Assembly (NCBI RefSeq): GCF_007994735.1
Contig: NZ_VOIL01000001.1
Span: forward strand, 496,001-560,000
DNA length: 64,000 nt
Reading direction: 5' to 3'
Source: Nesterenkonia populi
Lineage (GTDB): Bacteria; Actinomycetota; Actinomycetes; Actinomycetales; Micrococcaceae
Part shown: positions 1 through 8,346 of the stretch, in pieces
Layout: each line of letters begins with the position of its first letter
Numbering within the stretch: the first letter of the stretch is position 1
Notes under the pieces: generated by a model
Seen by the model: the letters and a program-made list of their open reading frames with translations, nothing else
Told to the model about the DNA's origin: nothing
Databases searched by the model: none
Program-made: the position numbers and the translations under genes

Positions 1-351
1 AAGTGGCAGCTGGGCCTGGGGGCGCTGGACTCTCCGCATCCGTGGGTGCTGTGGGTTCTGGTGGCCTCTTCGATGCTCAACGCCGCGTACTTCTTGCCGG
101 TGGTATTCCGGATCTGGTTCTCTGAGCCGTCCCCGGATACCGGGTGGGCGCCCAGCGGCGGCCGCAAGGAAGGGGATGATGTTCACCCAGCAGAGGCGGA
201 CTCTGCTGGACCGGCGGTGCATGAGCCGAAGGCGCTTCTGGTGCCTGCGCTGTGCACTGCCGCCTTCACGGTGGCGGTGGGGCTGGGGGCTTCGTTGGTG
301 TTCTCGCCCTTGGAGGTTTCCCGGTTCATCGCTGAGGGGGTGTTCGGCTGA
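1..351 (+). CDS. Mrp/complex-I-like antiporter subunit, C-terminal part
   Basis: This is the last ~116 codons of a membrane subunit whose start lies before the window; the frame is open from base 1. It reads as the end of a NuoL/M/N-type proton-translocating subunit of a multisubunit Na+(K+)/H+ antiporter. Visible features are a hydrophobic helix with the family-typical NAAYFLPVV stretch, a short hydrophilic loop rich in acidic residues and a final membrane helix. The stop TGA overlaps the ATG of the next gene by one base, so the two are translationally coupled. The call depends largely on the downstream neighbours (another NuoL/M/N-like subunit and an MrpE-like subunit). Which subunit (D-like or A-like) cannot be decided from the fragment. 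Confidence 0.75.
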   Translation, partial: KWQLGLGALDSPHPWVLWVLVASSMLNAAYFLPVVFRIWFSEPSPDTGWAPSGGRKEGDDVHPAEADSAGPAVHEPKALLVPALCTAAFTVAVGLGASLVFSPLEVSRFIAEGVFG

Positions 352-2138
352 TGCTGATTGCTTCTGCGTTCCTGCTGCCGGCGCTGGCCGTCAGTGTGAT
401 TGCTCTGGCGGGGGCGGCGGGCCCCTCGGCTGCGCACCGGGTGCGGCGGACGACGGCGATCCTTGCGCCGCTGACCACGCTGCCGGCTGTGCTGCTGAGC
501 CTGTTCGGGGAAGGTGCTCGGCTGGAGGTGCCGTGGCTGCTGCTCGGTGCGGAGTTCTACGTGGACCCGTGGGCGAGGTCGCTGACGCTGATCGCTGCGC
601 TGCTGTATTCGGCGGCGCTGATGGCGGTCTCGTGGACGAAGCTCCGGGACACGGAGAAGGGTTCGGGGGCGCTGACGGCGTTTCTGCTGGTGTGCTTCGT
701 GGGAAATGTGGGGACCTATGTGGCTGCGGATGCGGCAAGCTTCTATGCGGCGTTCGCGCTGCTGAGCTTCTCCGCAGCGGGGCTGGTGATCCATTACCGG
801 TCCCAGGAGGCGCAGCGGGCGACTCGCATCTATCTGGTGATGTCGGTGATCTCGGAGACCGCAATCCTGGCGGGCCTGATTCTGACGGCGAGCGCGGGGG
901 GCCATCGGGTTGCAGATGCTCCGGCGGCGGTGGCGGAGTCTGAGCTCACGGGGCTGATTGTGGTGCTGCTGCTGATCGGCTTTGGGGTGAAGGCGGGGAC
1001 GGTGCCGCTGCATGTGTGGCTGCCGTTGGCGCACCCGGCGGCTCCTCCGGCGGCCTCGGCGGTGCTTTCGGGGGCGATGGTGAAGGCTGGCCTGGTGGGA
1101 TGGCTGCGGTTCTTGCCGCTGGGTGAGGCTGCGCTGGCTGCGACGGGGTACACGTTGTTGGCTTTGGCGTTGGTGGGTGCGTTCGCCGCGGCGGCGATCG
1201 GTGTGCTGCAGCGGGACCCGAAGGTGGTGCTCGCCTATTCGACGATCAGCCAGATGGGGTTCATCACGTGCTTGGTGGCGGCGGGGCTGCTGGTGCCGGA
1301 GCTGGCGTCGACTGCCGCGGCGGCGTCGGTGCTGTATGCGGTGCATCATGGCCTGGCCAAGGGCGCCCTGTTCTTGGGTGTCCCGGTGGCGAAGCACTTC
1401 GGCACCGGGGGGACTCGCTGGCTGGTGCTGGTGGGCCTGGTGGGCGCTGCGCTGGCGGTGGCGGGGGCTCCGCTGACGTCGGGCGCCTATGGGAAGTATG
1501 TCTCGAAGGAGACGGTGGAGGGGGTGACGTTCTTGGGCGCGGATCTCTATTACCTGCTGCCGTTGGTGGCCACGGGGTCTGTGGTGCTGCTGATGCGGTG
1601 CGGCTGGCTGCTGTGGTCTGCGGAGCGGCACCCGGAGCACCGCCCTGCCGGGGAGTTGGCGTCGTGGCTGCTGGTGTGTGCGGCGGGGGTTGCGGTGCCG
1701 TGGCTGGTGGGCGCGTTCTGGTTGGAGGCTGGGGGCTTCTCGTGGGAGTTGGGTCCGCTGTGGGATGCGACGTGGCCGCTGCTGCTGGGTGTGGTGCTGG
1801 GGCTGGGCGTGTGGTGGTCGGCGCATCGGGGCTGGCTGCCTGGGTGGGCAATGCATGCTGATGGGTCGGCTGTTCAGCCGGGTGATCTGGTGGTGGCTGA
1901 GGAGTCTCTGGCCGCTCGCGCCGGCCGGGGCGCAGCGGTGGTGCTGGACGGTGCGCATCGGGGCACGGCGATGGTGCGGGCTTCGGTGTGGAATGTGATG
2001 TCTTCTGCGGGTGAGCGGACGGAGCAGGGGCTCGATGGGGGCGAGCGGCGGCTGAGGTCGTGGGAGTTCAGCGGTGCTGCGGTGCTGGTGGTGCTGGTTG
2101 CGGCGTTGATGGTGCTGTCTGTGGGGTGGTTGGTGTGA
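351..2138 (+). CDS. Proton-conducting membrane subunit of Mrp-type antiporter (NuoL/M/N family)
   Basis: A 595-residue polytopic membrane protein with at least a dozen hydrophobic helices. Family-typical features are a conserved helix with KAGTVPLHVWLPLAHPAAP (about residues 204-222, holding the lysine and proline-rich proton-channel segment) and STISQMGFI (about 295-303). By family it forms part of the proton/cation path of a monovalent cation/H+ antiporter in the cytoplasmic membrane. It starts at an ATG overlapping the previous stop by 1 bp and ends in a 4-bp GTGA overlap with the MrpE-like gene. The C-terminal 100 residues are hydrophilic before a last membrane helix, longer than in simple MrpD proteins. 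It could also be a subunit of a formate hydrogenlyase-like complex, but MrpE next door argues for Mrp. Confidence 0.8.
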   Translation: MLIASAFLLPALAVSVIALAGAAGPSAAHRVRRTTAILAPLTTLPAVLLSLFGEGARLEVPWLLLGAEFYVDPWARSLTLIAALLYSAALMAVSWTKLRDTEKGSGALTAFLLVCFVGNVGTYVAADAASFYAAFALLSFSAAGLVIHYRSQEAQRATRIYLVMSVISETAILAGLILTASAGGHRVADAPAAVAESELTGLIVVLLLIGFGVKAGTVPLHVWLPLAHPAAPPAASAVLSGAMVKAGLVGWLRFLPLGEAALAATGYTLLALALVGAFAAAAIGVLQRDPKVVLAYSTISQMGFITCLVAAGLLVPELASTAAAASVLYAVHHGLAKGALFLGVPVAKHFGTGGTRWLVLVGLVGAALAVAGAPLTSGAYGKYVSKETVEGVTFLGADLYYLLPLVATGSVVLLMRCGWLLWSAERHPEHRPAGELASWLLVCAAGVAVPWLVGAFWLEAGGFSWELGPLWDATWPLLLGVVLGLGVWWSAHRGWLPGWAMHADGSAVQPGDLVVAEESLAARAGRGAAVVLDGAHRGTAMVRASVWNVMSSAGERTEQGLDGGERRLRSWEFSGAAVLVVLVAALMVLSVGWLV

Positions 2139-2635
2139 GGTTTGTGGTCTCGGTTCTTCTGCGCGCCCTGCTTCTGGGCGTGGTGTGGGTGGTGCTGGCG
2201 GGTCCTTCGGCGGACTATGCGCTGTATGGGGTGGTGAGCGTGGCTGCGGGGACGGTGCTGAGTCTGGTGCTTCTGCCTCCGCGGGGCGGCCCGGAGCTGT
2301 CTCGTTGGCCTGCCCGTGTGTGGGGCTCTTTGGTGTTGGCGGGGTGGTTTTTGTGGCAGTCGGCGAGGGGTGGTGTGGATGTTGCTCGGCGTGCGGCGCG
2401 TCGGGTGCCGGATATTGAGCCTGCGGTGGTGTCTGTTGGGGTTGCTCTGCCGGAGGGCGGTGCTCGTCAGGCGGCGCTGCTGATGATGAATCTGATGCCG
2501 GGCACGATGGTTCAGAGGGGCCCTTTTGTCGCCGAGCATGGCGAGGTCATCGAGCTGCATACCCTGTCAGTCTCGTTGGAGCCGGCGGCTCAGTGGGAGG
2601 CGCTGCAGCGTCGGGTTGCGCGCGCGGCGGGCTGA
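2135..2635 (+). CDS. mrpE: Na+/H+ antiporter subunit E (MrpE/MnhE-like)
   Basis: A 166-residue protein starting at GTG 2135, inside the stop of the preceding gene (GTGA overlap), which is why that start is preferred over upstream in-frame codons. Two N-terminal hydrophobic helices are followed by a soluble C-terminal domain containing LLMMNLMPGTMV and a valine-rich strand, as in MnhE. MrpE is a small accessory subunit needed for assembly or activity of the antiporter complex. MrpF and MrpG do not follow: the next gene is on the opposite strand, so either they lie upstream of the window or the operon is reduced. Confidence 0.8.
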   Translation: MRFVVSVLLRALLLGVVWVVLAGPSADYALYGVVSVAAGTVLSLVLLPPRGGPELSRWPARVWGSLVLAGWFLWQSARGGVDVARRAARRVPDIEPAVVSVGVALPEGGARQAALLMMNLMPGTMVQRGPFVAEHGEVIELHTLSVSLEPAAQWEALQRRVARAAG

Positions 2636-2644
2636 GCCTGGGGT

Positions 2645-3172
2645 TCAGTCGCGGGTGAGGCGTAGGGCGCTGATGTGGGCGATGTCTTGGTCCCTGGGGT
2701 TCCAGCGGCTCATGGGGAGCTCGTCGTGGAGGGCGAATCCGTATTTGCTGTAGAAGCGGACCGCGCGGGGGTTGTCTTTGAAGACTTCGAGGTATGAGGG
2801 TTGTGGGCCGAGGACGTGGGCCATGAGCTGGTGGGCTAGTCCGGTGCCGTGGTGGGCGGCGAGGGTGTAGAGCCCGTAGAGCTGGTGGCTGCGCGGGGCG
2901 TCGTCGTCTTTTCCTGGCCCGTAGTTGGCGAATCCGATGATCTGGTTGTGGTGGAGGGCGATGCGCAGGGTGCCTCTGCGGGGCTGGCTGAGGGCTTCTT
3001 TCCACATGCTGATGCGGTCGGCTTCGGCTTTGGCGTCGTAGAACCGTTCGGGGATGAAGTGGGCGTAGGCCTCTCGCCAGGCGGTGTTGTGCATCCGGCC
3101 GAGGGCTTCGGCGTCTTGGGGCTGGGGCGGCCGGATCAGGCAGTCAGTTTCCACGGCGTCAAGCATATGCAC
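2645..3172 (-). CDS. GNAT-family N-acetyltransferase
   Basis: A 175-residue protein with the GNAT fold pattern: an N-terminal strand IRPPQPQDAEAL, strand 4 LYGLYTLAAHHGTGLAHQLM (the acetyl-CoA-binding motif A with a GTGLA pyrophosphate loop, about residues 101-120) and the C-terminal motif B with NPRAVRFYSKYGF (about 134-146). By family it transfers acetyl from acetyl-CoA to an amine; the substrate cannot be inferred. It converges with the antiporter operon and has no evident operon partner. The ATG at 3172 is used; an in-frame ATG two codons further in is equally possible. Confidence 0.85.
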   Translation of the reverse strand: MHMLDAVETDCLIRPPQPQDAEALGRMHNTAWREAYAHFIPERFYDAKAEADRISMWKEALSQPRRGTLRIALHHNQIIGFANYGPGKDDDAPRSHQLYGLYTLAAHHGTGLAHQLMAHVLGPQPSYLEVFKDNPRAVRFYSKYGFALHDELPMSRWNPRDQDIAHISALRLTRD

Positions 3173-3223
3173 GACGCCGGGTGCTCCTCGCTCGTCTGAA
3201 CGGTCGGTGAGCTGCCGGCCTTA

Positions 3224-4130
3224 TTACTCCCACAGGCTGTGGTCTTTCAGGGCGGAGAGGGGAAGAGTCCACATGTTTTCGCCGTGGGGGCTGCGGGGGG
3301 CGTTCGGCGCGATGACGTAGCCGCGGTGGAACTGGTCGGGATATTCCTCTTGGAGCGCCCAGAGTCCGCGGAACGCGTCTTTGCCGGGGTTCGGCGTTGA
3401 TTTCACCGGCGGGCACCCGGAGGAGGTGGTCAAGGATGGTGAGCGCACGAATGCGGTCGAATCGCTCGTCGGGAAGGACGTCTTCGGTGAGGATCGATTC
3501 GGCTCCGAGCCGGACATGACTGTGCAGGAAGCGTCCTGGGCGTGGGCTGGCGGTGAGGCGGTGTTCTGGCATCCCTCCGAGGAGGATCGCTTCCTGCCAG
3601 GTCGCGTCTTCTTCCGGGTGTTTCACCCAGGGGTCGGCGTCGAAGAGTTTGTCGGTGACGGACCAGAGCCCGTTGTTGTCGTTGAGCTCAGCTTCGGTCA
3701 GAGGTTCCAGCCCGTACCGGTGGGTTCGTCTGGCCAGGGGGTCGCTACCGCCGAAGCCTTGGTTGCCGAGGGCCGCTGAACCGGTGAGCATGCAGCTGAT
3801 GTGGTCAGCGTTTTCGTCGAGCAGGTGCTTAATGGCGGTGGGCAGCTCAGGGAGTAGTTGCGCCTCGTCGATGACAAAGGGCTGCTTGAGTCTGCGCAGC
3901 CATCCACGAATATCTGCTTGTGCGGCTTGAAGGGTGGCGGCGTCGGAGAACGTTTCGTATTGGGCAAGGTGGCCTTGGTCTACGAGGTTCTTGACGAGGC
4001 TGGTCTTACCAACAGCCCGAGCGCCTTCCAAGATGACCACGGGCGCGTGGCTGAGCATTTCGATGAGCACATCTTCGGCAAAGCGATGGCGGTATACAGC
4101 GGGCATGACTTCCTCATGATGTGCGGACAT
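3224..4130 (-). pseudogene. AAA/DUF4143-type ATPase, disrupted by frameshift and internal deletion
   Basis: The 5' two-thirds encode an intact ATPase module: Walker A GARAVGKTSL near residue 36, FVIDEAQLLPEL as Walker B near residue 86 and a sensor-like MLTGSAAL. The frame then passes into arginine/proline-rich nonsense after about residue 247 (LLRVPAGEIN). The genuine C-terminal end of the family (KDAFRGLWALQEEYP, then SPHGENMWTLPLSAL) is found in another minus-strand frame, ending at 3224. The two parts meet near 3385-3395. Most of the expected DUF4143 nuclease-like region between them is missing, so there was a deletion as well as a shift. Such ATPases are often orphan genes in accessory DNA. 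The start ATG lies inside a 15-bp inverted repeat. Confidence 0.8.
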
Positions 4131-4235
4131 CCTGCATCGTTATGCCCACTAATACCTCTGAATCCCTTTGTTCTCAGGGTTCAGCTATTCTTCGAATGAA
4201 GGATCTCCGCACTCCTGGACGCAGGATGTCCGCAC
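4121..4235. repeat. 15-bp perfect inverted repeat upstream of the broken ATPase
   Basis: GTGCGGACATCCTGC at 4121-4135 is repeated in inverse orientation at 4221-4235. The left arm contains the start codon and first codons of the ATPase pseudogene, so the right arm carries a mirror copy of that gene's start (ATG TCC GCA) facing the other way. A smaller imperfect hairpin (CTGAATCCCT with AGGGTTCAG) lies between them. It may be an operator region or the product of an inverted duplication. Confidence 0.7.
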
Positions 4236-4247
4236 CATCATGAGCGA

Positions 4248-4751
4248 TCAGAACTCGGCGCTGATGGGAAGCGGGTCGGGCTCGTCGAGGTACCAGTGGT
4301 CATTGACGCTGATGGCGTCGTAAAGGGTAGGGCCCATGGGGTAGTCATCGGCGGCGGGGATGTGGTGAATGCGGGCTTCACCGTTGTCCTGTTCGTGGAT
4401 TTCAGTGTCGCCTTTGCTGAAGACTTGAGCGACGGTGTCGACATCGCCACTGTCGGGTTCCTGCTGGAGCCATTCGCTGAGATCGTCGAGTTCGTCGATG
4501 CAGGCCTGCTGTTCGTCTTCGTCCCAGTCGGCGTAGAGACCGCCGCGGTGATCGGAGTGGCTGAGCGCACAGGCGGTTTCGGGGTTGCCTTCTTCGATGG
4601 CGTCCCAGTACTGCTCCAGCGCCGCTTCGGGGTCTTCAGCCCCGTCTTCAGTGTCTGTGGTGTCTCCGCAGCTGGCGAGCACAAGAACCAGCAGCCCCGC
4701 TCCAGTGAAGGTCACGGCCCGAAGGCCCGACGTCGGCAGATGAGCCATCAT
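4248..4751 (-). CDS. Putative secreted lipoprotein, unknown function
   Basis: A 167-residue protein with a type II signal peptide: short charged start, hydrophobic core (AVTFTGAGLLVLVL) and a lipobox LASC with the lipidated cysteine near residue 28. The mature part is strongly acidic (many D/E), begins with an unstructured acidic linker and contains a segment EAALEQYWDAIEEGNPETAC. That is typical of DUF4878/NTF2-like secreted domains, in which a helix of this kind opens an alpha+beta cone. A C-terminal strand with HWYLDEP supports an NTF2-like fold. No partner gene is evident. The substrate or ligand is unknown. Confidence 0.7.
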   Translation of the reverse strand: MMAHLPTSGLRAVTFTGAGLLVLVLASCGDTTDTEDGAEDPEAALEQYWDAIEEGNPETACALSHSDHRGGLYADWDEDEQQACIDELDDLSEWLQQEPDSGDVDTVAQVFSKGDTEIHEQDNGEARIHHIPAADDYPMGPTLYDAISVNDHWYLDEPDPLPISAEF

Positions 4752-4824
4752 TCTCCTCAGTTGAGTACGCGACTCACTCCGACGCTACAGAAACGCCGCA
4801 TGCATTGCATGGCCCTACGCAACC

Positions 4825-5562
4825 TCAGCGGGCCGCAAGCGCGGGGTGAGCTTCCCGAGCACAGTCGCGGACGAAGTTATCGAGGATGTCTTCGTCCTTC
4901 ACATCGACCCAGTAGATGGCAGTGCGATAAGTCATGATCTTGAGCAGGCGGCGTGTGAAATCTCTTCTGTCCTGTCCATGAAGCATGCTGCTGAGGATGT
5001 AACGGGCTGCCGTGTTCGCGAGAGCAGGCCGCAACGCTGTAACCTGGCGTTCAAGCAGGTTGCCGAACTCATCCTCACTGAGCGCATCTTCGCCATAGTA
5101 GAACCGCTCCTCGAAGACCTGAGTGCGTCTCCAAAGACGGCGCAGGACGTGTCGGCGGCTCTCGCCTTGAAAGCGAGCTCGATCACTGGTGGTCGGGTCA
5201 AAGCGATGGACAATTAAGTCGGGCAGGACCATGAAAGCTATGTAGTCCCACGTGTCGCCGCGACCAGCTTCTGCGGGAGCGAGGGGGAAGTGCTTCCGAA
5301 GCGAGGCTGACATCTCCTGATCCCAACGGCGGCTCTCGTCCAACGCAACCCCCGCCATCTCCGCCAAGACGGCTTCACGGGCCCGGAAAACATCAGCCTC
5401 AGTGAAACGCTCGCCGCCCGTCGGCGCGTAGTTGTGCCGGAAGTCCATATCAAGCGGACGAAGCTCCTTCCCCGCACGCATCTGTTGCCATGCCATCTCC
5501 GCAGCTTCCGCGCCGAGTCGGGGGAAGAGCAGGCCCTGCTGCCTAGTCTGCCTCTCTATCAC
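4825..5562 (-). CDS. Defence-operon protein, DUF6339-like, unknown function
   Basis: A 245-residue soluble protein, last gene of the five-gene minus-strand operon. Its ATG overlaps the previous stop by 4 bp (ATGA), so it is translationally coupled. It is mostly helical, with a conserved-looking centre (GDTWDYIAFMVLPDLIVHRF), an arginine-rich stretch (RRHVLRRLWRRTQVF) and no recognisable nuclease or ATPase motif. From memory it resembles the DUF6339 family, which occurs beside Z1 ATPases in actinobacterial restriction-like operons; this is not verified here. The W..Y..F..LPDL pattern and Arg-rich helix would fit nucleic-acid or protein binding, but that is inference. Confidence 0.6.
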   Translation of the reverse strand: MIERQTRQQGLLFPRLGAEAAEMAWQQMRAGKELRPLDMDFRHNYAPTGGERFTEADVFRAREAVLAEMAGVALDESRRWDQEMSASLRKHFPLAPAEAGRGDTWDYIAFMVLPDLIVHRFDPTTSDRARFQGESRRHVLRRLWRRTQVFEERFYYGEDALSEDEFGNLLERQVTALRPALANTAARYILSSMLHGQDRRDFTRRLLKIMTYRTAIYWVDVKDEDILDNFVRDCAREAHPALAAR

Positions 5563-6434
5563 TTGTCTCCTCGGAAATACTGCGTCCCGTCAGAAAGTCG
5601 CACTTCGAACTCGCTCGGGTCGTCACGAAGGAGCCGCAGGGCATCCCGTAGGGAAGTGCGCATGAACATCTCGGCTGTCTGCTCCGCACCTGCCAGGACC
5701 GAGAAAGGCTCATCTTCGATGAGGTCGTCGAAAGCAGTTTCAGTCAGCCCATCAGCCAACCGAGCAGTCTCCAGAAGAATGCCTCGTGCGATGTCCTTCT
5801 TCAGTGAGGACTTTGCGTCAGCACCTGCCCGACCTGCGTTGATGTCCCGGACCACGGAGAAGTCCGTGTTGAGGTGCAATCTCACTGAAAGACTAAAATC
5901 ATCATCTGAGTTGGATGAACTCATATCTAGTCTCCACGGAATGGATGGCTGGCCTGCCTTAGAAAATGAATATGCCAATGTGGGGAAGCGCGACCGATCG
6001 ACAAGGTCGGCTCGTTGCGTCTCCATATCTGCCAACTTCATCGGAAGCGCAGAACCTCCTGATGACACTGCGAGAAGGGCCCCCTCGAACGTCAGCTCAC
6101 CTGCGAGATCTGATGCGTGAATGCCCACAGCAGCGCGCCCGAAGAGTGTTTCCTCCTCACCCTGCTCCAGGTGGGCTTCAGCATTGATGGAATAGTTCGA
6201 CTCCGGTGCTTTGACCACCAGCCCCAATAGCACTGAGGAGGCGGCAAGATTCATCTCCCGGAGCGTGGGTTTTAACACTCGGACACCGAGGCTAACCGTG
6301 ATGCGGCTGAGGCCGTCGACCTTCGAGGACACGTCTTCGATTACTGTCGGAACCCCGTCGACAGCAACTTCATAGGAAGACCACTGGACGTCATCATCCT
6401 GCAGGCGAGGGTAGGGAAAAAGCGGTTCAGCCAT
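5559..6434 (-). CDS. Hypothetical protein of the Z1/GHKL restriction-like operon
   Basis: A 291-residue protein with no family I recognise. The first ~200 residues look beta-rich: alternating hydrophobic strands, e.g. SRITVSLGVRVLKPTLREMN and ESNYSINAEAHL. The last ~90 are helical and end in DALRLLRDDPSEFEVRLSDG. It overlaps the upstream ATPase gene by 8 bp and the downstream gene by 4 bp, so it is made with them. No catalytic signature, membrane segment or signal peptide is visible. Its fixed place between a GHKL ATPase and a DUF6339-like protein suggests a structural or DNA-recognition subunit (inference). Confidence 0.6.
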   Translation of the reverse strand: MAEPLFPYPRLQDDDVQWSSYEVAVDGVPTVIEDVSSKVDGLSRITVSLGVRVLKPTLREMNLAASSVLLGLVVKAPESNYSINAEAHLEQGEEETLFGRAAVGIHASDLAGELTFEGALLAVSSGGSALPMKLADMETQRADLVDRSRFPTLAYSFSKAGQPSIPWRLDMSSSNSDDDFSLSVRLHLNTDFSVVRDINAGRAGADAKSSLKKDIARGILLETARLADGLTETAFDDLIEDEPFSVLAGAEQTAEMFMRTSLRDALRLLRDDPSEFEVRLSDGTQYFRGDK

Positions 6435-8346
6435 CGCTCAGTGTCTCCCCCTTCAGGTCGACATCAATTGCAGTGTCGGCAGGCACGAAGACCTCGACCC
6501 TGGTTTGCTGGCCGGCGTGCAGTTCGCGCTCTGAGGAGTCAGCAAAGACTGCCTCCGCGTCGCCTTCCCACTGGATGGCAACGTCTCCCGTATCGAAGAG
6601 CTCAGACTTTCCTGCTGTCCGGGCCTTGATTTTGAGTCTCACCATGACCTCGGAGGAGGCGGCGGCGATGATCAACGAGTAGAGGTGCTGTCCGGACTCC
6701 AGACGCTGGGCCTGTGAGGAGACAAGCGTGACGTGAGCGGCCCGCTTTTTCGCCGACGCTCGCCTTTCACCGGGAGGACGAGGCGCAGCCCCTTCGATCT
6801 CCGATGCCTTACCCTGGGGAACGAAGCTGCTGAGCTCCTCGGCAACTCCCACTGCAGATTCGCTTCCGCCAGACACGCTGGAAGAAGAAGGAGCGAGAAC
6901 CTGCCTGATCTTCTGCGGCACGAGCCGCTTCGCACTGCGCACGGTCGCGTTCGACTCGGGACTCATACCGCCCCCGGGGGTCCACCGATCATGGGCGGGG
7001 GGTTCGGCAGCGGCGAAGTGCGCATCGAAACCTGCCCGCGGCTTGAAAACGGCGAACCAGGCGTACCCCTCTGCTTCGACGCCTCCGATCTCCTCGTAGT
7101 TGACTACCAACTCAGCTTCGTGGCGCATATTGCAGAGACGATTCATCGCCCAATCCGCGTGGCTTTCGCCCTGTTCATTGCGATAGTTGGGGACCTTAGC
7201 GACCGCCAGATCTCCGTAGTAGCCCCCAGACCCCTTGCGCAGGGGACGGCAGGCGATCTCCATCAGCAGATCGTCCACGATCACGGTCTCCCTACTCTCA
7301 CGCGAGGTGCCCTGCTCCTGATAGTCGCGGAGGGCGTTCATCAGTCGCTTGAACGGCCGAAGGTCCGGCGCACCCCTGATCTCGTCAGGGGCAGGATCAG
7401 ACTCTCCCCCAATATGCAGAGCCATAGGGGGCGCAGCGGCGTCGGCCGGAACGGTCACCTTCGGCCAAGCGAACTTGGCGGAGGCAAGGGTGATCTGCCT
7501 CTGGAGCTCCCGAAGCTGCTTTCTGGTGGTGACGCCGTTGACTCCCTCGGCGACTTCCTCCTCGCCGACACCATCGCCCTCGGCGACAGCGCTCGCCAAA
7601 ACTGGGTCCAGAATGAGGATAGAAGTTCCCGTTTCACCGGGGGCAAAACGTTTGGAGAATAGCTTTTCGCCGAGCCTGCGAGCCGCTTCGCCCCGCACTG
7701 GCAACACGAGCCCGCCGACCTCTGCCGGCTCACCCCACCAATGGACACCGGTGAATCGGGTACCACTGTCTACGTAATCCTTCCCATGGCACACCGCGAT
7801 CAGCCGGTGCTCCGGACCCTGTCGGGTCTGACAGGCGGTCCAGTAGACGACAGTGTGCGAAGCGGATGCGGTGAAGGCTGCTGTCTTGCCGAAGCCATAC
7901 GTGCCCCCGCTACCCCCGCCGGCGGGCTTGGTCGAGCCGATGTCATAGACGAGTTTGACGAAGTTCGACTGCTCAGAATCGACTTCCCCGCTAGTGGGAT
8001 CCAATGGCCCATCCAGCCCTGATGTCCCACGATCATAGACTTCGACTACTGCTGAGGAGGCCTTGGCCAGAGAATCCTTCACAGGAGAAACAGGCGGGAG
8101 ATCTGCAAAGAGGTCGTGCCGTAAGACCTGAAGAGACTCGGGCTTCAGCCACCGGGCCTCGGCCCCATAGATAGGCTGCTCCCCCTCAAGACGGGCGTCC
8201 CAGGCGTTCTGCAGAGTTTCGCGGAGGAGCATCTCGACACGCGACAGCTCCGTAGTTCCCATGATCTGGTCCAGACCCCTCGAACTGATATCTCCCGCGC
8301 CGTGCGGCTTAGAGTAGCGCGCAAGCGGCTGTGTCGAGCTGCTCAT
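6427..8346 (-). CDS. GHKL (MutL/MORC-like) ATPase of restriction-like operon
   Basis: A 639-residue protein. The ATG at 8346 is chosen because it forms an ATGA overlap with the preceding gene; an open frame extends further upstream but only inside that gene. GHKL ATP-binding motifs are clear: N-box ETLQNAWDA (about 43-51), the D-x-G motif VYDRGTSGL (about 102-110) and the glycine-rich lid GGTYGFGKTAAF (about 145-156). The middle and C-terminal parts are not assigned; the C-terminus is beta-rich. MutL/MORC-type GHKL ATPases in operons with Z1 ATPases and cytosine methylases have been described in the literature as part of predicted restriction-modification systems (Iyer, Abhiman and Aravind, cited from memory). 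The ATPase probably gates nuclease action. Confidence 0.8.
   Translation of the reverse strand: MSSSTQPLARYSKPHGAGDISSRGLDQIMGTTELSRVEMLLRETLQNAWDARLEGEQPIYGAEARWLKPESLQVLRHDLFADLPPVSPVKDSLAKASSAVVEVYDRGTSGLDGPLDPTSGEVDSEQSNFVKLVYDIGSTKPAGGGSGGTYGFGKTAAFTASASHTVVYWTACQTRQGPEHRLIAVCHGKDYVDSGTRFTGVHWWGEPAEVGGLVLPVRGEAARRLGEKLFSKRFAPGETGTSILILDPVLASAVAEGDGVGEEEVAEGVNGVTTRKQLRELQRQITLASAKFAWPKVTVPADAAAPPMALHIGGESDPAPDEIRGAPDLRPFKRLMNALRDYQEQGTSRESRETVIVDDLLMEIACRPLRKGSGGYYGDLAVAKVPNYRNEQGESHADWAMNRLCNMRHEAELVVNYEEIGGVEAEGYAWFAVFKPRAGFDAHFAAAEPPAHDRWTPGGGMSPESNATVRSAKRLVPQKIRQVLAPSSSSVSGGSESAVGVAEELSSFVPQGKASEIEGAAPRPPGERRASAKKRAAHVTLVSSQAQRLESGQHLYSLIIAAASSEVMVRLKIKARTAGKSELFDTGDVAIQWEGDAEAVFADSSERELHAGQQTRVEVFVPADTAIDVDLKGETLSDG

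Noticed and set aside
183..1958. 591-codon open frame on the minus strand opposite the antiporter genes
   Set aside because: The product is a monotonous R/H/Q/P-rich chain, typical of the antisense of high-GC membrane-protein genes; the plus-strand frame has clear family motifs.
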